DNA of 64,000 nucleotides, from assembly GCF_009801115.1 (NCBI RefSeq), contig NZ_VTOL01000012.1:62001-126000 (forward strand), read 5' to 3'. Source of the stretch: Dyadobacter sp. 3J3 (lineage in GTDB: Bacteria > Bacteroidota > Bacteroidia > Cytophagales > Spirosomataceae). The notes below the pieces were generated by a model, which worked only from the letters and a program-made list of their open reading frames with translations, was not told the DNA's origin and made no database searches. The position numbers and the translations under genes were made by a program. Shown here piece after piece: positions 34,663 to 43,508 of the stretch; position 1 is the first letter of the stretch, and each line of letters begins with the position of its first letter.

Positions 34663-34968
34663 TTTTATGGTGCCAACTGGAATTTTGTAACAAGTTTAAA
34701 AAGCCCGAACTTTACGAAATCATTATATTTCATTTCGTTAATGTAAAGTCATTCACTGCGAATTTTTCTGCTTTGTAATTGTGGCACGATTTGTTTTTAG
34801 TAGTATTATTAATCCGTTATTGTTGAAAGCATTAAACAGTAATTCAGTCTTTTGAACAATGCGTCTGATCCTTTTGTTATAAACCCATATTCTATCCTAG
34901 TGATTCTCACATTACCAAATGCTGGTATGTGCTTAATATAGTAATTCAATAATTGTATACATTCACAG
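34663..34968. other. intergenic leader region of clpX
   Basis: About 305 bases between the clpP terminator and clpX. It contains a bulged inverted repeat (ACTTTAC at 34709-34715 with GTAAAGT at 34743-34749, enclosing ACGAAAT/ATTTCGT) and TGGCACGATTTG at 34782-34793, which resembles only the upstream half of a sigma-54 site. Confidence 0.5.
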
Positions 34969-36213
34969 ATGGCACAAGTAAGTTGTTCGTTTTGCGGACG
35001 CAAAAAAAATGAAGTAGAACTTTTGCTCTCAGGTATTGATGCCCACATTTGCAATCACTGCATTGCACAGGGATATCAGGTTATTACCGAAGAGCTAAAT
35101 TCCAAAGACGATAAAAAAGACAAGAAAACGAAATTACCAAAGTTGAAATCGATCCCTCCAACGGAGATCAAACGTTTTCTTGAACAATATGTGATAGGTC
35201 AGGATGATGCCAAGCGTTCATTAGCTGTGGCAGTTTACAACCATTACAAACGCCTGAACCAGGTAGTTACTGACGATGATGTAGTGATTGAAAAATCGAA
35301 TATCATCATGGTAGGTGAAACCGGAACTGGTAAAACCTATCTTGCAAAATCGATTGCGCGGATTCTTCAGGTACCTTTTTGTATCGCAGATGCAACCGTT
35401 GTAACGGAAGCAGGTTATGTGGGAGAAGATGTTGAAACCATTTTGACTCGTTTGCTACAAGCAGCAGATTATAATGTTGAAGCAGCAGAACGTGGTATCG
35501 TTTATATTGATGAAATGGATAAAATTGCCCGTAAGTCGGACAATCCATCCATTACACGTGATGTAAGTGGCGAAGGTGTTCAGCAGGCGCTTTTAAAATT
35601 ACTGGAGGGTTCTTCTGTTAACGTTCCGCCGCAAGGAGGCCGTAAACATCCTGACCAGAAAATGATTACGATCAATACTGAAAATATCCTTTTCATTTGC
35701 GGAGGAGCATTTGATGGTATTGAACGTCACATTGCGAAACGGATCAATACCCGTCCAATCGGATTTTCGGGAGATAACCGTATCATTGAAATCTTTGATA
35801 AAGGAAATTTAATGCGTTACGTAACCGCTCAGGATTTGAAATCTTTCGGATTAATTCCTGAATTGATCGGCCGTCTTCCTGTACTTACACATTTGGAACC
35901 GCTTGATCGTGATACGCTTCGTCGTATCCTGACTGAGCCTAAAAATGCATTGGTAAAACAATACAGCAAGCTTTTCGCTATGGAAGGAATTAAACTTCAC
36001 TTTACCGAAGATGTACTTGATTTCATTGTGGATCAGGCAATGCTTTGTAAATTGGGTGCTCGTGGACTTCGTGCCATTTGTGAGTCAATCATGACGGATG
36101 CCATGTTTGATTTACCATCTCAAAAAGACGTGAAGGAATTCACGATGACGTTGGACTACGCTCAGGAAAAATTTAGCAAATCATCTATGTCTTTGCTTCG
36201 TTCAGTAGCATAA
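34969..36213 (+). CDS. clpX: ClpX, ATP-dependent unfoldase
   Basis: This 414-residue protein feeds substrates into ClpP. The N-terminal zinc-binding domain has Cys6 and Cys9 (CSFC), then Cys28 and Cys31 (CNHC). The AAA+ core has Walker A GETGTGKTYLAK near residue 117, Walker B GIVYIDEMDKIAR near 180, sensor motifs, and RLPVLTHLEPLDRDTLRRIL near residue 304. Length and domain order match ClpX of other bacteria. It follows clpP with an independent leader and is terminated by a hairpin. Confidence 0.97.
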   Translation: MAQVSCSFCGRKKNEVELLLSGIDAHICNHCIAQGYQVITEELNSKDDKKDKKTKLPKLKSIPPTEIKRFLEQYVIGQDDAKRSLAVAVYNHYKRLNQVVTDDDVVIEKSNIIMVGETGTGKTYLAKSIARILQVPFCIADATVVTEAGYVGEDVETILTRLLQAADYNVEAAERGIVYIDEMDKIARKSDNPSITRDVSGEGVQQALLKLLEGSSVNVPPQGGRKHPDQKMITINTENILFICGGAFDGIERHIAKRINTRPIGFSGDNRIIEIFDKGNLMRYVTAQDLKSFGLIPELIGRLPVLTHLEPLDRDTLRRILTEPKNALVKQYSKLFAMEGIKLHFTEDVLDFIVDQAMLCKLGARGLRAICESIMTDAMFDLPSQKDVKEFTMTLDYAQEKFSKSSMSLLRSVA

Positions 36214-36238
36214 GTTTACGATTTATAGTTAAAATAAG

Positions 36239-36279
36239 GCACCTTGTTGTTTCTGTTTTCAGAACGACAAGGTGCTTTT
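36239..36279 (+). terminator. terminator after clpX
   Basis: GCACCTTGT (36239-36247) pairs with ACAAGGTGC (36267-36275), followed by a T-run. The loop is 19 bases. Confidence 0.82.
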
Positions 36280-36328
36280 ATTTTAAATTCTATGGTAATA
36301 GTTCTATTTTGCATAAAAATTAGAACGT

Positions 36329-37099
36329 ATGGAAAACTGGCTGACAAATAAATCAATCGTAATTATCGGAGGTACAACGGGTTTGGGATTTTCTGCGGCC
36401 AAAGCTTTTGTAAAACATGGCGCAAATGTGGTAGTGGTGGGGAGAAATCCGGAAAACTGCCTTGTGGCCGAGTTACAATTAGGAAGCCAGGCCCGCGCCA
36501 AACAAGGTGACGCCACGCAGCCCAATACTTCTTTGGAAGCAATACAATTGTGTATTCGTGAATTTGGAAGTTTTGACGGACTTTATCATGTTGCCGGTGG
36601 AAGTGGAAAAAAATATGGTGACGGCCCGTTGCATCAACTAACATTAAGTGCCTGGAACAGTACGCTTGATCTTAATCTGACTTCGCTTATGTTATCGAAT
36701 CAGGCTGCCGTTCAGACATTTCTTGGGATGGGAAAAGGTGGTGCTATTTTAAACATGAGTTCCGCCCTTGACTTCACCCCTTTTCCCGGGCATTTTTCGG
36801 CGCATGCTTACGCTACTGCAAAATCTGCTGTTATCGGTTTTTCAAGATCGATTGCGGCTACTTACGCGCCAAATAATATCCGGATCAATGTCATTGCGCC
36901 TTCCATTATTGAAAATCCAGAGAACAAAGATTTACAAATTGAAGAATTCATCAGTGCCAAACAAACACTGAACGGAGGGCGTTTTGGCTTACCGGCAGAT
37001 CTGGATGGAGCCGCTGTTTATTTTATGTCTGAATTTTCAAAATTTACAACAGGCCAAACGTTAACCGTTGATGGCGGCTGGAATCTTACCGAAGGGTAG
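36329..37099 (+). CDS. short-chain dehydrogenase/reductase (SDR)
   Basis: This 256-residue protein has the classical SDR nucleotide-binding pattern GGTTGLGFSAAKAFVKHGA near residue 13 and an acidic-side GRNPENC after the second strand. NMSSALDF, near residue 145, supplies the catalytic Ser, and YATAKSAV near residue 160 supplies the Tyr and Lys. The C-terminal GQTLTVDGGWNLTEG closes the fold. The substrate cannot be derived. It is preceded by the clpX terminator and followed by about 140 bases before pfkB, so it is likely a single-gene unit. Confidence 0.9.
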   Translation: MENWLTNKSIVIIGGTTGLGFSAAKAFVKHGANVVVVGRNPENCLVAELQLGSQARAKQGDATQPNTSLEAIQLCIREFGSFDGLYHVAGGSGKKYGDGPLHQLTLSAWNSTLDLNLTSLMLSNQAAVQTFLGMGKGGAILNMSSALDFTPFPGHFSAHAYATAKSAVIGFSRSIAATYAPNNIRINVIAPSIIENPENKDLQIEEFISAKQTLNGGRFGLPADLDGAAVYFMSEFSKFTTGQTLTVDGGWNLTEG

Positions 37100-37242
37100 T
37101 AACTAAAATTGTCTTTGTGACAATTTGAAAACAAAATGGCAGAAACGACGGTTACTTTTCTATTTATATTATCGTAATTTGGTTTATATAAATGCATAAC
37201 TAACAACGGGTTTCTATTTAATATAAATTTACTACAAAAAAT

Positions 37243-38205
37243 ATGGCTACCGGACCGATTGTAACACTAACCATTAACCCGGCTCTGGATAAAAGTGCAA
37301 ATGTAGATCGCATTTTCCCGGATTATAAGCTGCGTTGTGACACGCCTAATTTCGAAGCTGGCGGAGGTGGAATTAACGTAGCAAAAGCAATTCACAGGCT
37401 GGGTGGAAATCCTGTCGCGGTCTTTACGATTGGCGGTCCAACAGGACAGCGGCTGCACAAACTAGTAAAAAGTGAAGGCGTGGAGACGCTGGTCATTGAA
37501 ACAAAACAATGGACACGTGAAAATTTCCATGTTTTAGAAACCAGTACAGGTTTCCAGTACCGTTTTGGCGTTCCGGGCTCTGAACTGATGCCGACAGAGG
37601 TCAGATCGATCTTGGAAACTATTGAAGAATTCGATCCGAAACCTTCTTATATTATTGCCAGCGGAAGTTTACCACCCGGCGCCCCCGACGATTTTTACGG
37701 GCAAATAGCAAAAATTGCACACAAGCAAGGAGCCAGATTTATTGCGGATGCATCTGGTGATGCACTTAAATCCGCAACAGAGGCGGGTGTTTATTTGTTA
37801 AAACCGAATATTACTGAACTTAGTCAACTAGTCGGAGTAGATAAACTGGAAATGGACGATGTTGATGATGCGGCGCGCGCACTTATTATACGTAATCAAT
37901 GCGAAGTCGTTGTAGTTTCTATGGGGGCTATGGGGGCTATGCTCGTCACCGCGGATCAGGTAGAACATATTCCCGCACCGCCGGTGAAGAAAAAAAGCGC
38001 TGTTGGCGCCGGTGATAGTATGGTTGCCGGAATTGTTTGGACACTTTCGCAAGGGAAATCGTTGCGCGAAGCTGTACGCATGGGCGTCGCCTGCGGATCC
38101 GCCGCAACAATGAGCGCAGGAAGCGAATTATTTAGAATGCAGGACGTGAATAAATTGATGGACTGGTTGAATCGTTATGGAAAACGCTACTCAGGCAACT
38201 CATAA
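37243..38205 (+). CDS. pfkB: 6-phosphofructokinase II (PfkB family)
   Basis: This 320-residue ribokinase-fold enzyme resembles E. coli Pfk-2: LTINPALDKSANVDRIFPDY near the start, FEAGGGGINVAKAIHRLGG near residue 42, and ASGSLPPGAPDDF near 145. The catalytic Asp lies in the C-terminal anion-hole motif SAVGAGDSMVAG near residue 250. A 1-phosphofructokinase role is the main alternative, because both share the motif set, but the Pfk-2-like KLRC and WTRENFHV segments support phosphorylation of fructose 6-phosphate in glycolysis. The gene is monocistronic. Confidence 0.85.
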   Translation: MATGPIVTLTINPALDKSANVDRIFPDYKLRCDTPNFEAGGGGINVAKAIHRLGGNPVAVFTIGGPTGQRLHKLVKSEGVETLVIETKQWTRENFHVLETSTGFQYRFGVPGSELMPTEVRSILETIEEFDPKPSYIIASGSLPPGAPDDFYGQIAKIAHKQGARFIADASGDALKSATEAGVYLLKPNITELSQLVGVDKLEMDDVDDAARALIIRNQCEVVVVSMGAMGAMLVTADQVEHIPAPPVKKKSAVGAGDSMVAGIVWTLSQGKSLREAVRMGVACGSAATMSAGSELFRMQDVNKLMDWLNRYGKRYSGNS

Positions 38206-38239
38206 TTAGTTTTTTGTTAACGATTCTGTAACATCAACA

Positions 38240-38264
38240 AATCCTGAAAGGATGGCATTATTAT
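38240..38264 (+). repeat. short hairpin repeat, copy 1
   Basis: AATCCTGAAAGGATGGCATT... starts at 38240 and contains the 5-bp stem ATCCT/AGGAT with a GAA loop. It is followed 28 bases later by a related copy with a compensatory change. Confidence 0.6.
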
Positions 38265-38291
38265 AGAAGTGGCTGAATTATCGCTAATCTA

Positions 38292-38316
38292 AACCCTGAA
38301 AGGGTGACCTAATAAT
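38292..38316 (+). repeat. short hairpin repeat, copy 2
   Basis: AACCCTGAAAGGGTGACCTA... starts at 38292 and matches copy 1 at about 19 of 25 positions. Two of the differences, T to C and A to G, lie opposite each other in the stem ACCCT/AGGGT, so the hairpin is preserved. Confidence 0.6.
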
Positions 38317-38352
38317 TTATTCTAAATTCATTCTATCTAACATAGAATCCAG

Positions 38353-38386
38353 GACCTTGCAACCAAAAATTTGCAAGGTCTTTTTT
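38353..38386 (+). terminator. terminator after pfkB
   Basis: GACCTTGCAA (38353-38362) and TTGCAAGGTC (38371-38380) form a 10-bp stem followed by six T bases. Confidence 0.9.
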
Positions 38387-38441
38387 GTGGAAAATAGATA
38401 GAAAATAAACTTCCCTGTCTTTTCTTGGAAAAACTCTTTTC

Positions 38442-39503
38442 ATGAACGAGAACCATTCCCGCCGCCAATTCGCCAAAGTTGCAGCTGTAACCGCAGCAGC
38501 CCTTACTTTCAAACCATTTTATATTCTTCATGCTAAACCAAAAGCAGATGGAGAAATTATAGGTCACGGAACGCATCGCTACCGTGTACATCAGGGTTGG
38601 GGAAATCTGGATGCTTCCAAATTTCCCATAAACAACTGCCACGAAATGGTAGAGGATAGCAAAGGGCGTTTAATTATGGTGGGTGACGAGGTAAAAAATA
38701 ATATTTTAATTTACGACCGTTCCGGTAAATTATTGGATAGTTGGGGACACGATTTTCCTGGCGGACATGGACTTACGCTATGGAACGCCAACGGAGAAGA
38801 ATTTCTGTTCGTCTGCGATCCGAATATTGGAAAAGTTTTTAAAACAGATCTGAAAGGAAAAATCCTGATGACGATCGAGCATCCTTCAAAAGTCGGAGCG
38901 TATAAAGAAGCAGATGCTTTCAAACCTACCGAAACTGCGATTGGACCTGACGGTACAATTTACATTGCCGATGGATATGGCTCGCAATGGATTTTAAGAT
39001 ATACACCAAAAGGCGAATTTATTGATAAATTCGGCGGTCCGGGTGATGGGGACAGCCAGTTTTCCACAGCGCATGGAATTGCGATTGACAGCCGGGATAA
39101 AGCAAATCCCACGCTGCTGATAACCTCACGTGCACATAATGCCTTCAAAAGATTTACGTTAGATGGAAAATATCTATCAACTATTTTTTTGCCGGGTGCA
39201 TTTGTTTGTCGTCCTGTTTTTGATGGCGACACATTATATTCCGGTGTTTGCTGGTCAAGGCTGCGTTATTTAAACCAAACACCAGACTCGGGTTTTGTAA
39301 CAATTCTGGACAAAAACAATAAGGTAATTTCCAATCCAGGCGGTACTAAACCTGAATATTTAAATGGAAAATTACAGATGATGGTGCAGGACAAACCAAT
39401 TTTTATGCATTGCCATGACGTTTGTATTGATCAGGACAAAAACATTTATGTTTGCCAGTGGAATGCAAAAAAAACCTATCCGGTGAAGTTGGAACGGGTT
39501 TAA
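38442..39503 (+). CDS. Tat-exported NHL/beta-propeller protein
   Basis: The protein has 353 residues. The N-terminus has a twin-arginine export signal (SRRQFAKVAAVTAAALTF), which sends folded proteins across the inner membrane. The rest shows NHL-type blades such as AIGPDGTIYIADGYGSQWIL, FSTAHGIAIDSRD and DVCIDQDKNIYVCQWNAK, giving a six-bladed propeller like peptidyl-glycine hydroxylating monooxygenase-like or 6-bladed proteins of Bacteroidota. No catalytic residue can be assigned. The stop shares four bases with the end of the opposite-strand membrane protein. Confidence 0.8.
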   Translation: MNENHSRRQFAKVAAVTAAALTFKPFYILHAKPKADGEIIGHGTHRYRVHQGWGNLDASKFPINNCHEMVEDSKGRLIMVGDEVKNNILIYDRSGKLLDSWGHDFPGGHGLTLWNANGEEFLFVCDPNIGKVFKTDLKGKILMTIEHPSKVGAYKEADAFKPTETAIGPDGTIYIADGYGSQWILRYTPKGEFIDKFGGPGDGDSQFSTAHGIAIDSRDKANPTLLITSRAHNAFKRFTLDGKYLSTIFLPGAFVCRPVFDGDTLYSGVCWSRLRYLNQTPDSGFVTILDKNNKVISNPGGTKPEYLNGKLQMMVQDKPIFMHCHDVCIDQDKNIYVCQWNAKKTYPVKLERV

Positions 39504-40276
39504 ATCTCCTGACTTTGTTTTCGTATCAATCTTATAGCAAGTCCATTGACCGACATGGTAACAATGGCCAAAATTCCGTATGCCAATCCAACCTGCATAA
39601 TCGGTACCAGCCACCATACGCCGATCAGAAAAATCACAAAACCATAACTGGCAGAAAGTAATCCGAAAAGTATTCTGGCTGTTGCCTGCGACCCTTGCTG
39701 TATATGCGTAAAAACGGCCAGCGTAGAAGTCATGATAGGAAATGGTGTTAAAATTCCGCTCCATGTAGGACCCAGTTTATCGGCAAGCTGCGTTAACAAA
39801 ACGACAAATACAGTAGCGACAAACATTCGTAACGGAATGTCGTAAAAGGGGTACTTTTTATATTCAGGTTTATCTTTTGGTTTTGGAAAAATGTACAAAA
39901 CTCCTGTCAAAACAATCACATTTAATGCAACCGCAAAAGGAAGTGATGGCGTCCGTCCCAGGGATGCCAAGGCAACTACAAAAAAAGACAAATAACTAAG
40001 TAAAAGTGCGGGAAGCCAATGCATTCTCGGTGCCGCAATTGAATAAATCAACGCAAAAAAAGTTGTCCCGATAGATCCCATCAAAGCAGATGGAACCGTT
40101 GAGGCTGCAAAATCAGAGCCATTTTCCATCGCTATAAAAAACGAGATTGGACCCGCAATCCAGGGAAACCCTCCTAGCCAACCCCCAAAACCTTCTCCCC
40201 ATTTACGAACAGAAAGCGTTACACCGGCTATCAGCGGTGGCATCAGCAATATTTTAATCAGTAGAAGATTGGGCAC
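39500..40276 (-). CDS. multi-spanning membrane protein of unknown function
   Basis: The protein has 258 residues with about eight hydrophobic helices and short loops. The first loop has VRKWGEGFGGWLGGFPWIAGPI, and a later loop, GPTWSGILTPFPIMTSTLAVF, looks like a second half, which suggests an internally repeated fold. A resemblance to GlpM/DUF3147-type proteins is possible but not proven. No metal or nucleotide motif is visible. It converges with the NHL gene (four-base overlap) and is divergent from the TonB receptor gene at 40547. Confidence 0.7.
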   Translation of the reverse strand: MPNLLLIKILLMPPLIAGVTLSVRKWGEGFGGWLGGFPWIAGPISFFIAMENGSDFAASTVPSALMGSIGTTFFALIYSIAAPRMHWLPALLLSYLSFFVVALASLGRTPSLPFAVALNVIVLTGVLYIFPKPKDKPEYKKYPFYDIPLRMFVATVFVVLLTQLADKLGPTWSGILTPFPIMTSTLAVFTHIQQGSQATARILFGLLSASYGFVIFLIGVWWLVPIMQVGLAYGILAIVTMSVNGLAIRLIRKQSQEI

Positions 40277-40378
40277 ATTATCAGGATTTACGGTAAACTG
40301 AACAGCCTATTGCCAAACGTTCAGCAATCAAATTTACAAGCTTAAAACAAAAAGCTGAGAAGAAAATTCAAATTTATA

Positions 40379-40409
40379 TTGCAACATAGTTGCATAAATT
40401 ATACTTTTG
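40379..40409 (+). promoter_or_regulatory. promoter of the TonB receptor gene
   Basis: TTG (40379-40381), a 20-base spacer and TACTTTTG (40402-40409) fit the -33/-7 consensus. Both elements are overlapped by Fur-type palindromes, so the promoter should be repressible. The leader to the ATG at 40547 is about 130 bases. Confidence 0.8.
40380..40394. promoter_or_regulatory. Fur/Zur-type operator 1, over the -33 element
   Basis: TGCAAC-ATA-GTTGCA is a perfect 6-3-6 palindrome that covers the TTG of the -33 element. It shares its half-site with the box at 44064-44078. Confidence 0.65.
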
Positions 40410-40422
40410 CAACGTTGTAGCA
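40408..40422. promoter_or_regulatory. Fur/Zur-type operator 2, over the -7 element
   Basis: TGCAACGTTGTAGCA is an imperfect copy of the same palindrome, overlapping the end of the -7 box and the likely start site. Two boxes 28 bases apart could bind two repressor dimers. Confidence 0.5.
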
Positions 40423-40546
40423 AAAAGGATAATTATCAAAATTGTCATTTCACTCCTGATCTTGAACATAACCCGGAGAATATAGGATTAAGAAGATTTT
40501 CATGATGAAAATTGATTCTTTATTAAAGTCTCCCCGCTAATATCCA

Positions 40547-42868
40547 ATGAAAAAATATTTTTACATATGTCTGATAATTCTGGTTTCATCCCTTAGCCAT
40601 GGCCAGAATTCTTCGTGTACATGCTTTATAAAAGGAGTCATTCGCGATCTGCATAGCGGACAGCCCATCGCGGGGGCCACAATTTTATTAACTGGAACAA
40701 CCAATGGAGTTTTTACCGATGAAAAAGGAAAATATGAAATCAGGAATTTATGTCCCGGTATCTATCAGCTTGAAGCCAGGATTGTTGGATACAGCACTTA
40801 TAAACAAACCATAGACCTTATTATTAGCCATGAAGAAAATTTCACACTTCTCGAACAGGAAGTTCATTTAAAAGATGTAGAAATCACCGCCCAACGAACC
40901 GACGCTCCCGCCTCACAACCTTTAACGACACTATCGGGTAACGATCTTGAACAAACGCGTGGACAAACGCTTGGTGAAAGCCTGAAAGGTATTTCCGGTG
41001 TAACGTCCATGCAAACGGGATCTTCTATTTCTAAACCTGTAATTCACGGTTTACATAGCAACCGGGTATTGATCATGAATAACGGCGTCAGGCAGGAAGG
41101 CCAGCAGTGGGGTTCGGAGCATGCCCCGGAAATTGACCCTTTTGTTGCAACACGCCTTTCCGTGATTAAGGGAGCTGCGGGAGTGCGGTATGGTTCTGAT
41201 GCGATTGGCGGCGTAATTCTGGTTGAGCCGGAAGAATTACCGTTCAATAAAACATTGAGCGGAGAAGTAAATCTAGTTGGATTTACAAATGGACGCCAGG
41301 GTGTCTCCTCCTCTACTCTGCAAGGTGGGATCAAAGGATTACCCGGTTTTGGCTGGCGTGCACAAGGGACTATCAAACAAGGGGGAAATATTCGTACGCC
41401 GAATTATTTTCTTGATAATACCGGAATCAGTGAAAAAAACTTTTCGCTCGGTGCCGGATATCGCAACAAAGGTTTTGGTATTGACCTTTTTTATAGTCGG
41501 TTTGATACAAAAATCGGAATTTTTTCAGGCTCACATATTGGCAGTATTACCGATTTACTCAACGTTATTAATAATGGCGAACCCTTTGTCAAATCTGGTT
41601 TCAGTTATACCATTGGAAGACCCAACCAGAACGTAACGCATGATTTATTAAAAGCGGAAACACATTATAATTTCCAGAATGGAAACCGTTTGCAGTGGAC
41701 TATTGCGCAACAGGTAAATCATCGGAATGAGTACGATTTACATATTCCAAGAAACGATTCCATAGCTGCCCTCAATCATCCGGAATTAACTTTTAAACTT
41801 AATACTTTAACAAACGATGTGACCTGGGACCACAAACCGATCGCCGGGAAAATCGCAGGGCAAATTGGTGTGAGTACATTATACCAATACAATCTGATGA
41901 CGGGCAGACCTTTAATCCCAAACTTCAATCAATTCAATATAGGGGTTTTCTGGATCGAAAGGTATGTTAAAAATGATTGGGAATTTGAAGCCGGTCTTCG
42001 CTATGATTATCGCACTTTAAGTACGCACCGGATTGTAAGTCGTCAGAAAATTTCCAATCATTTTGATTTTCACAATGGATCCGGAACAATCGGAGCGACC
42101 CGAAATTTTACCGGAAATTTGTCTGCGCGACTAAATGCAGGTACAGCGTGGCGAGCGCCGAATGTAAGTGAATTATTTAGTGATGGTGTACATCACGGCG
42201 CAGCAGCTTTTGAAAAGGGAGATTCTACTTTGCATCCTGAAAAAGCCTTTAATTCCATAGCCAGCATTAAATATGCAAGTGAAAAACTGACCATTGAAAT
42301 TGGTGGTTATTTCAACTATATCAAAGATTTCATATATCTCAAACCTCAGCCTCAACCGATTTTAACGGTCAGAGGCGCTTTCCCCTATTTTAAATATACA
42401 CAAACAGATGCATCTTTTAAGGGAATTGATATTTCGGCTGCTTGGCAGTTTGTCAAAAATTTTTCTGCAACCAGCAAGCTAAGTTATTTGAAAGCATACG
42501 ATACCCGGAATGATAACTATCTGGTGATGATTCCTGCAAACCGGTGGGATAATCAGTTGAAATATGAAATTCCCTTATTGGCCAACCTGCATAATGTTTT
42601 CTTTTCAGTTGGAAATCTCTGGGTTGCCCGCCAGAAACGTGTTCCGCCGAAAAGTGATTTTATGCCTCCCCCAGCCGCTTATTCGCTGTGGAATATTCAG
42701 GCGGGCGGTACAATTCATTTGTCAGCAAAACAACAGCTTGAAATCGGAGTATCTATTCAAAACTTGTTCAATACCGTTTACCGGGATTATATGAATCGCT
42801 TCCGGTATTACTCGGATGACATCGGCCGTAATGCTTCGCTGCGTTTGAAATGGAAATTCGGAGCCTGA
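40547..42868 (+). CDS. TonB-dependent receptor, probably zinc or other metal uptake
   Basis: This 773-residue protein has a signal peptide (MKKYFYICLIILVSSLSHG), a carboxypeptidase-D regulatory-like domain at about 30-110 (GVIRDLHSGQPIAGATILLT), a plug (LSGNDLEQTRGQTLGESLKG, then VIHGLHSNRVLIMNNGVRQE) and a 22-strand barrel ending in RYYSDDIGRNASLRLKWKFG with a C-terminal Ala instead of Phe. The plug sequence resembles ZnuD-type receptors. It sits beside a small lipoprotein, a Fur-family repressor and a MerC-like gene, and shares palindromes with the last, so Zur-controlled zinc import is the best guess. Iron or copper cannot be excluded. Confidence 0.8.
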   Translation: MKKYFYICLIILVSSLSHGQNSSCTCFIKGVIRDLHSGQPIAGATILLTGTTNGVFTDEKGKYEIRNLCPGIYQLEARIVGYSTYKQTIDLIISHEENFTLLEQEVHLKDVEITAQRTDAPASQPLTTLSGNDLEQTRGQTLGESLKGISGVTSMQTGSSISKPVIHGLHSNRVLIMNNGVRQEGQQWGSEHAPEIDPFVATRLSVIKGAAGVRYGSDAIGGVILVEPEELPFNKTLSGEVNLVGFTNGRQGVSSSTLQGGIKGLPGFGWRAQGTIKQGGNIRTPNYFLDNTGISEKNFSLGAGYRNKGFGIDLFYSRFDTKIGIFSGSHIGSITDLLNVINNGEPFVKSGFSYTIGRPNQNVTHDLLKAETHYNFQNGNRLQWTIAQQVNHRNEYDLHIPRNDSIAALNHPELTFKLNTLTNDVTWDHKPIAGKIAGQIGVSTLYQYNLMTGRPLIPNFNQFNIGVFWIERYVKNDWEFEAGLRYDYRTLSTHRIVSRQKISNHFDFHNGSGTIGATRNFTGNLSARLNAGTAWRAPNVSELFSDGVHHGAAAFEKGDSTLHPEKAFNSIASIKYASEKLTIEIGGYFNYIKDFIYLKPQPQPILTVRGAFPYFKYTQTDASFKGIDISAAWQFVKNFSATSKLSYLKAYDTRNDNYLVMIPANRWDNQLKYEIPLLANLHNVFFSVGNLWVARQKRVPPKSDFMPPPAAYSLWNIQAGGTIHLSAKQQLEIGVSIQNLFNTVYRDYMNRFRYYSDDIGRNASLRLKWKFGA

Positions 42869-42906
42869 AAATCTTATTTTTTTATTATTAACTAAACACA
42901 AATAAC

Positions 42907-43455
42907 ATGAATCGTAAATTAACCTGGATGTTACTTTTTGGAATAGCAGCATTATTCACGCAGTGCAAAGACTCGGGAGATGAGGTTGAAGCCGATGATG
43001 AAAACGAATTGATCACGTCTGTCACGCTGACTTTTACTGAGGTGGGTACCGGAGCTGTTACCACATTCGCCTACAAAGATCCGGATGGAGATGGTGGAAA
43101 TGCGCCAACAAAATTTGATACAATTTCACTAAAAGCCAACACAAGTTATACGCTGACACCAGCATTCCTGGACGAAAGCAAAACGCCAATTGATGATATT
43201 ACGGCGGAAATTAAAGAAAAAGCATACGAACATTTATTGGTTTATACGCCAAATCCAACAACGTTGCTGACTTACGCTTATGGTGATCAAGACACGAATG
43301 GATACCCGATCGGTTTGACCGGAACTGCAAAAGCAGGAGCCGCGGGTACAGGAACGTTGAAAGTACAGCTTCGTCATCAGCCAAATGCCAAAAATGGTAC
43401 GATCACGCCGGGCAGCGATGATGTCAACCTTGATTTTAATCTAAAAGTTAAATAG
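42907..43455 (+). CDS. lipoprotein of the metal-uptake locus
   Basis: The protein has 182 residues with a lipobox ending at Cys20 (IAALFTQC). An acidic stretch (GDEVEADDENELI) follows directly and may keep it at or beyond the outer membrane. The remaining domain has beta-strand character, with AYKDPDGDGGNAPTKFDTI and a final QLRHQPNAKNGTI. I do not recognise a Pfam family with confidence. It starts 38 bases after the receptor, with no terminator between, so it is probably cotranscribed and may capture or present the same substrate. Confidence 0.75.
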   Translation: MNRKLTWMLLFGIAALFTQCKDSGDEVEADDENELITSVTLTFTEVGTGAVTTFAYKDPDGDGGNAPTKFDTISLKANTSYTLTPAFLDESKTPIDDITAEIKEKAYEHLLVYTPNPTTLLTYAYGDQDTNGYPIGLTGTAKAGAAGTGTLKVQLRHQPNAKNGTITPGSDDVNLDFNLKVK

Positions 43456-43472
43456 ATGGAAGTAATGAAGAA

Positions 43473-43503
43473 GGAAGACTGGTGTTTTACCGGTCTCCCT
43501 TTT
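43473..43503 (+). terminator. terminator after the lipoprotein gene
   Basis: GGAAGACTGGT (43473-43483) pairs with ACCGGTCTCCC (43489-43499) with one G-T pair and one mismatch, followed by four T bases. Confidence 0.65.
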
Positions 43504-43508
43504 CATAT

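Noticed and set aside
34782..34796. Sigma-54 promoter for clpX
   Set aside because: TGGCAC is present but the downstream GC of the -12 element is not in place.
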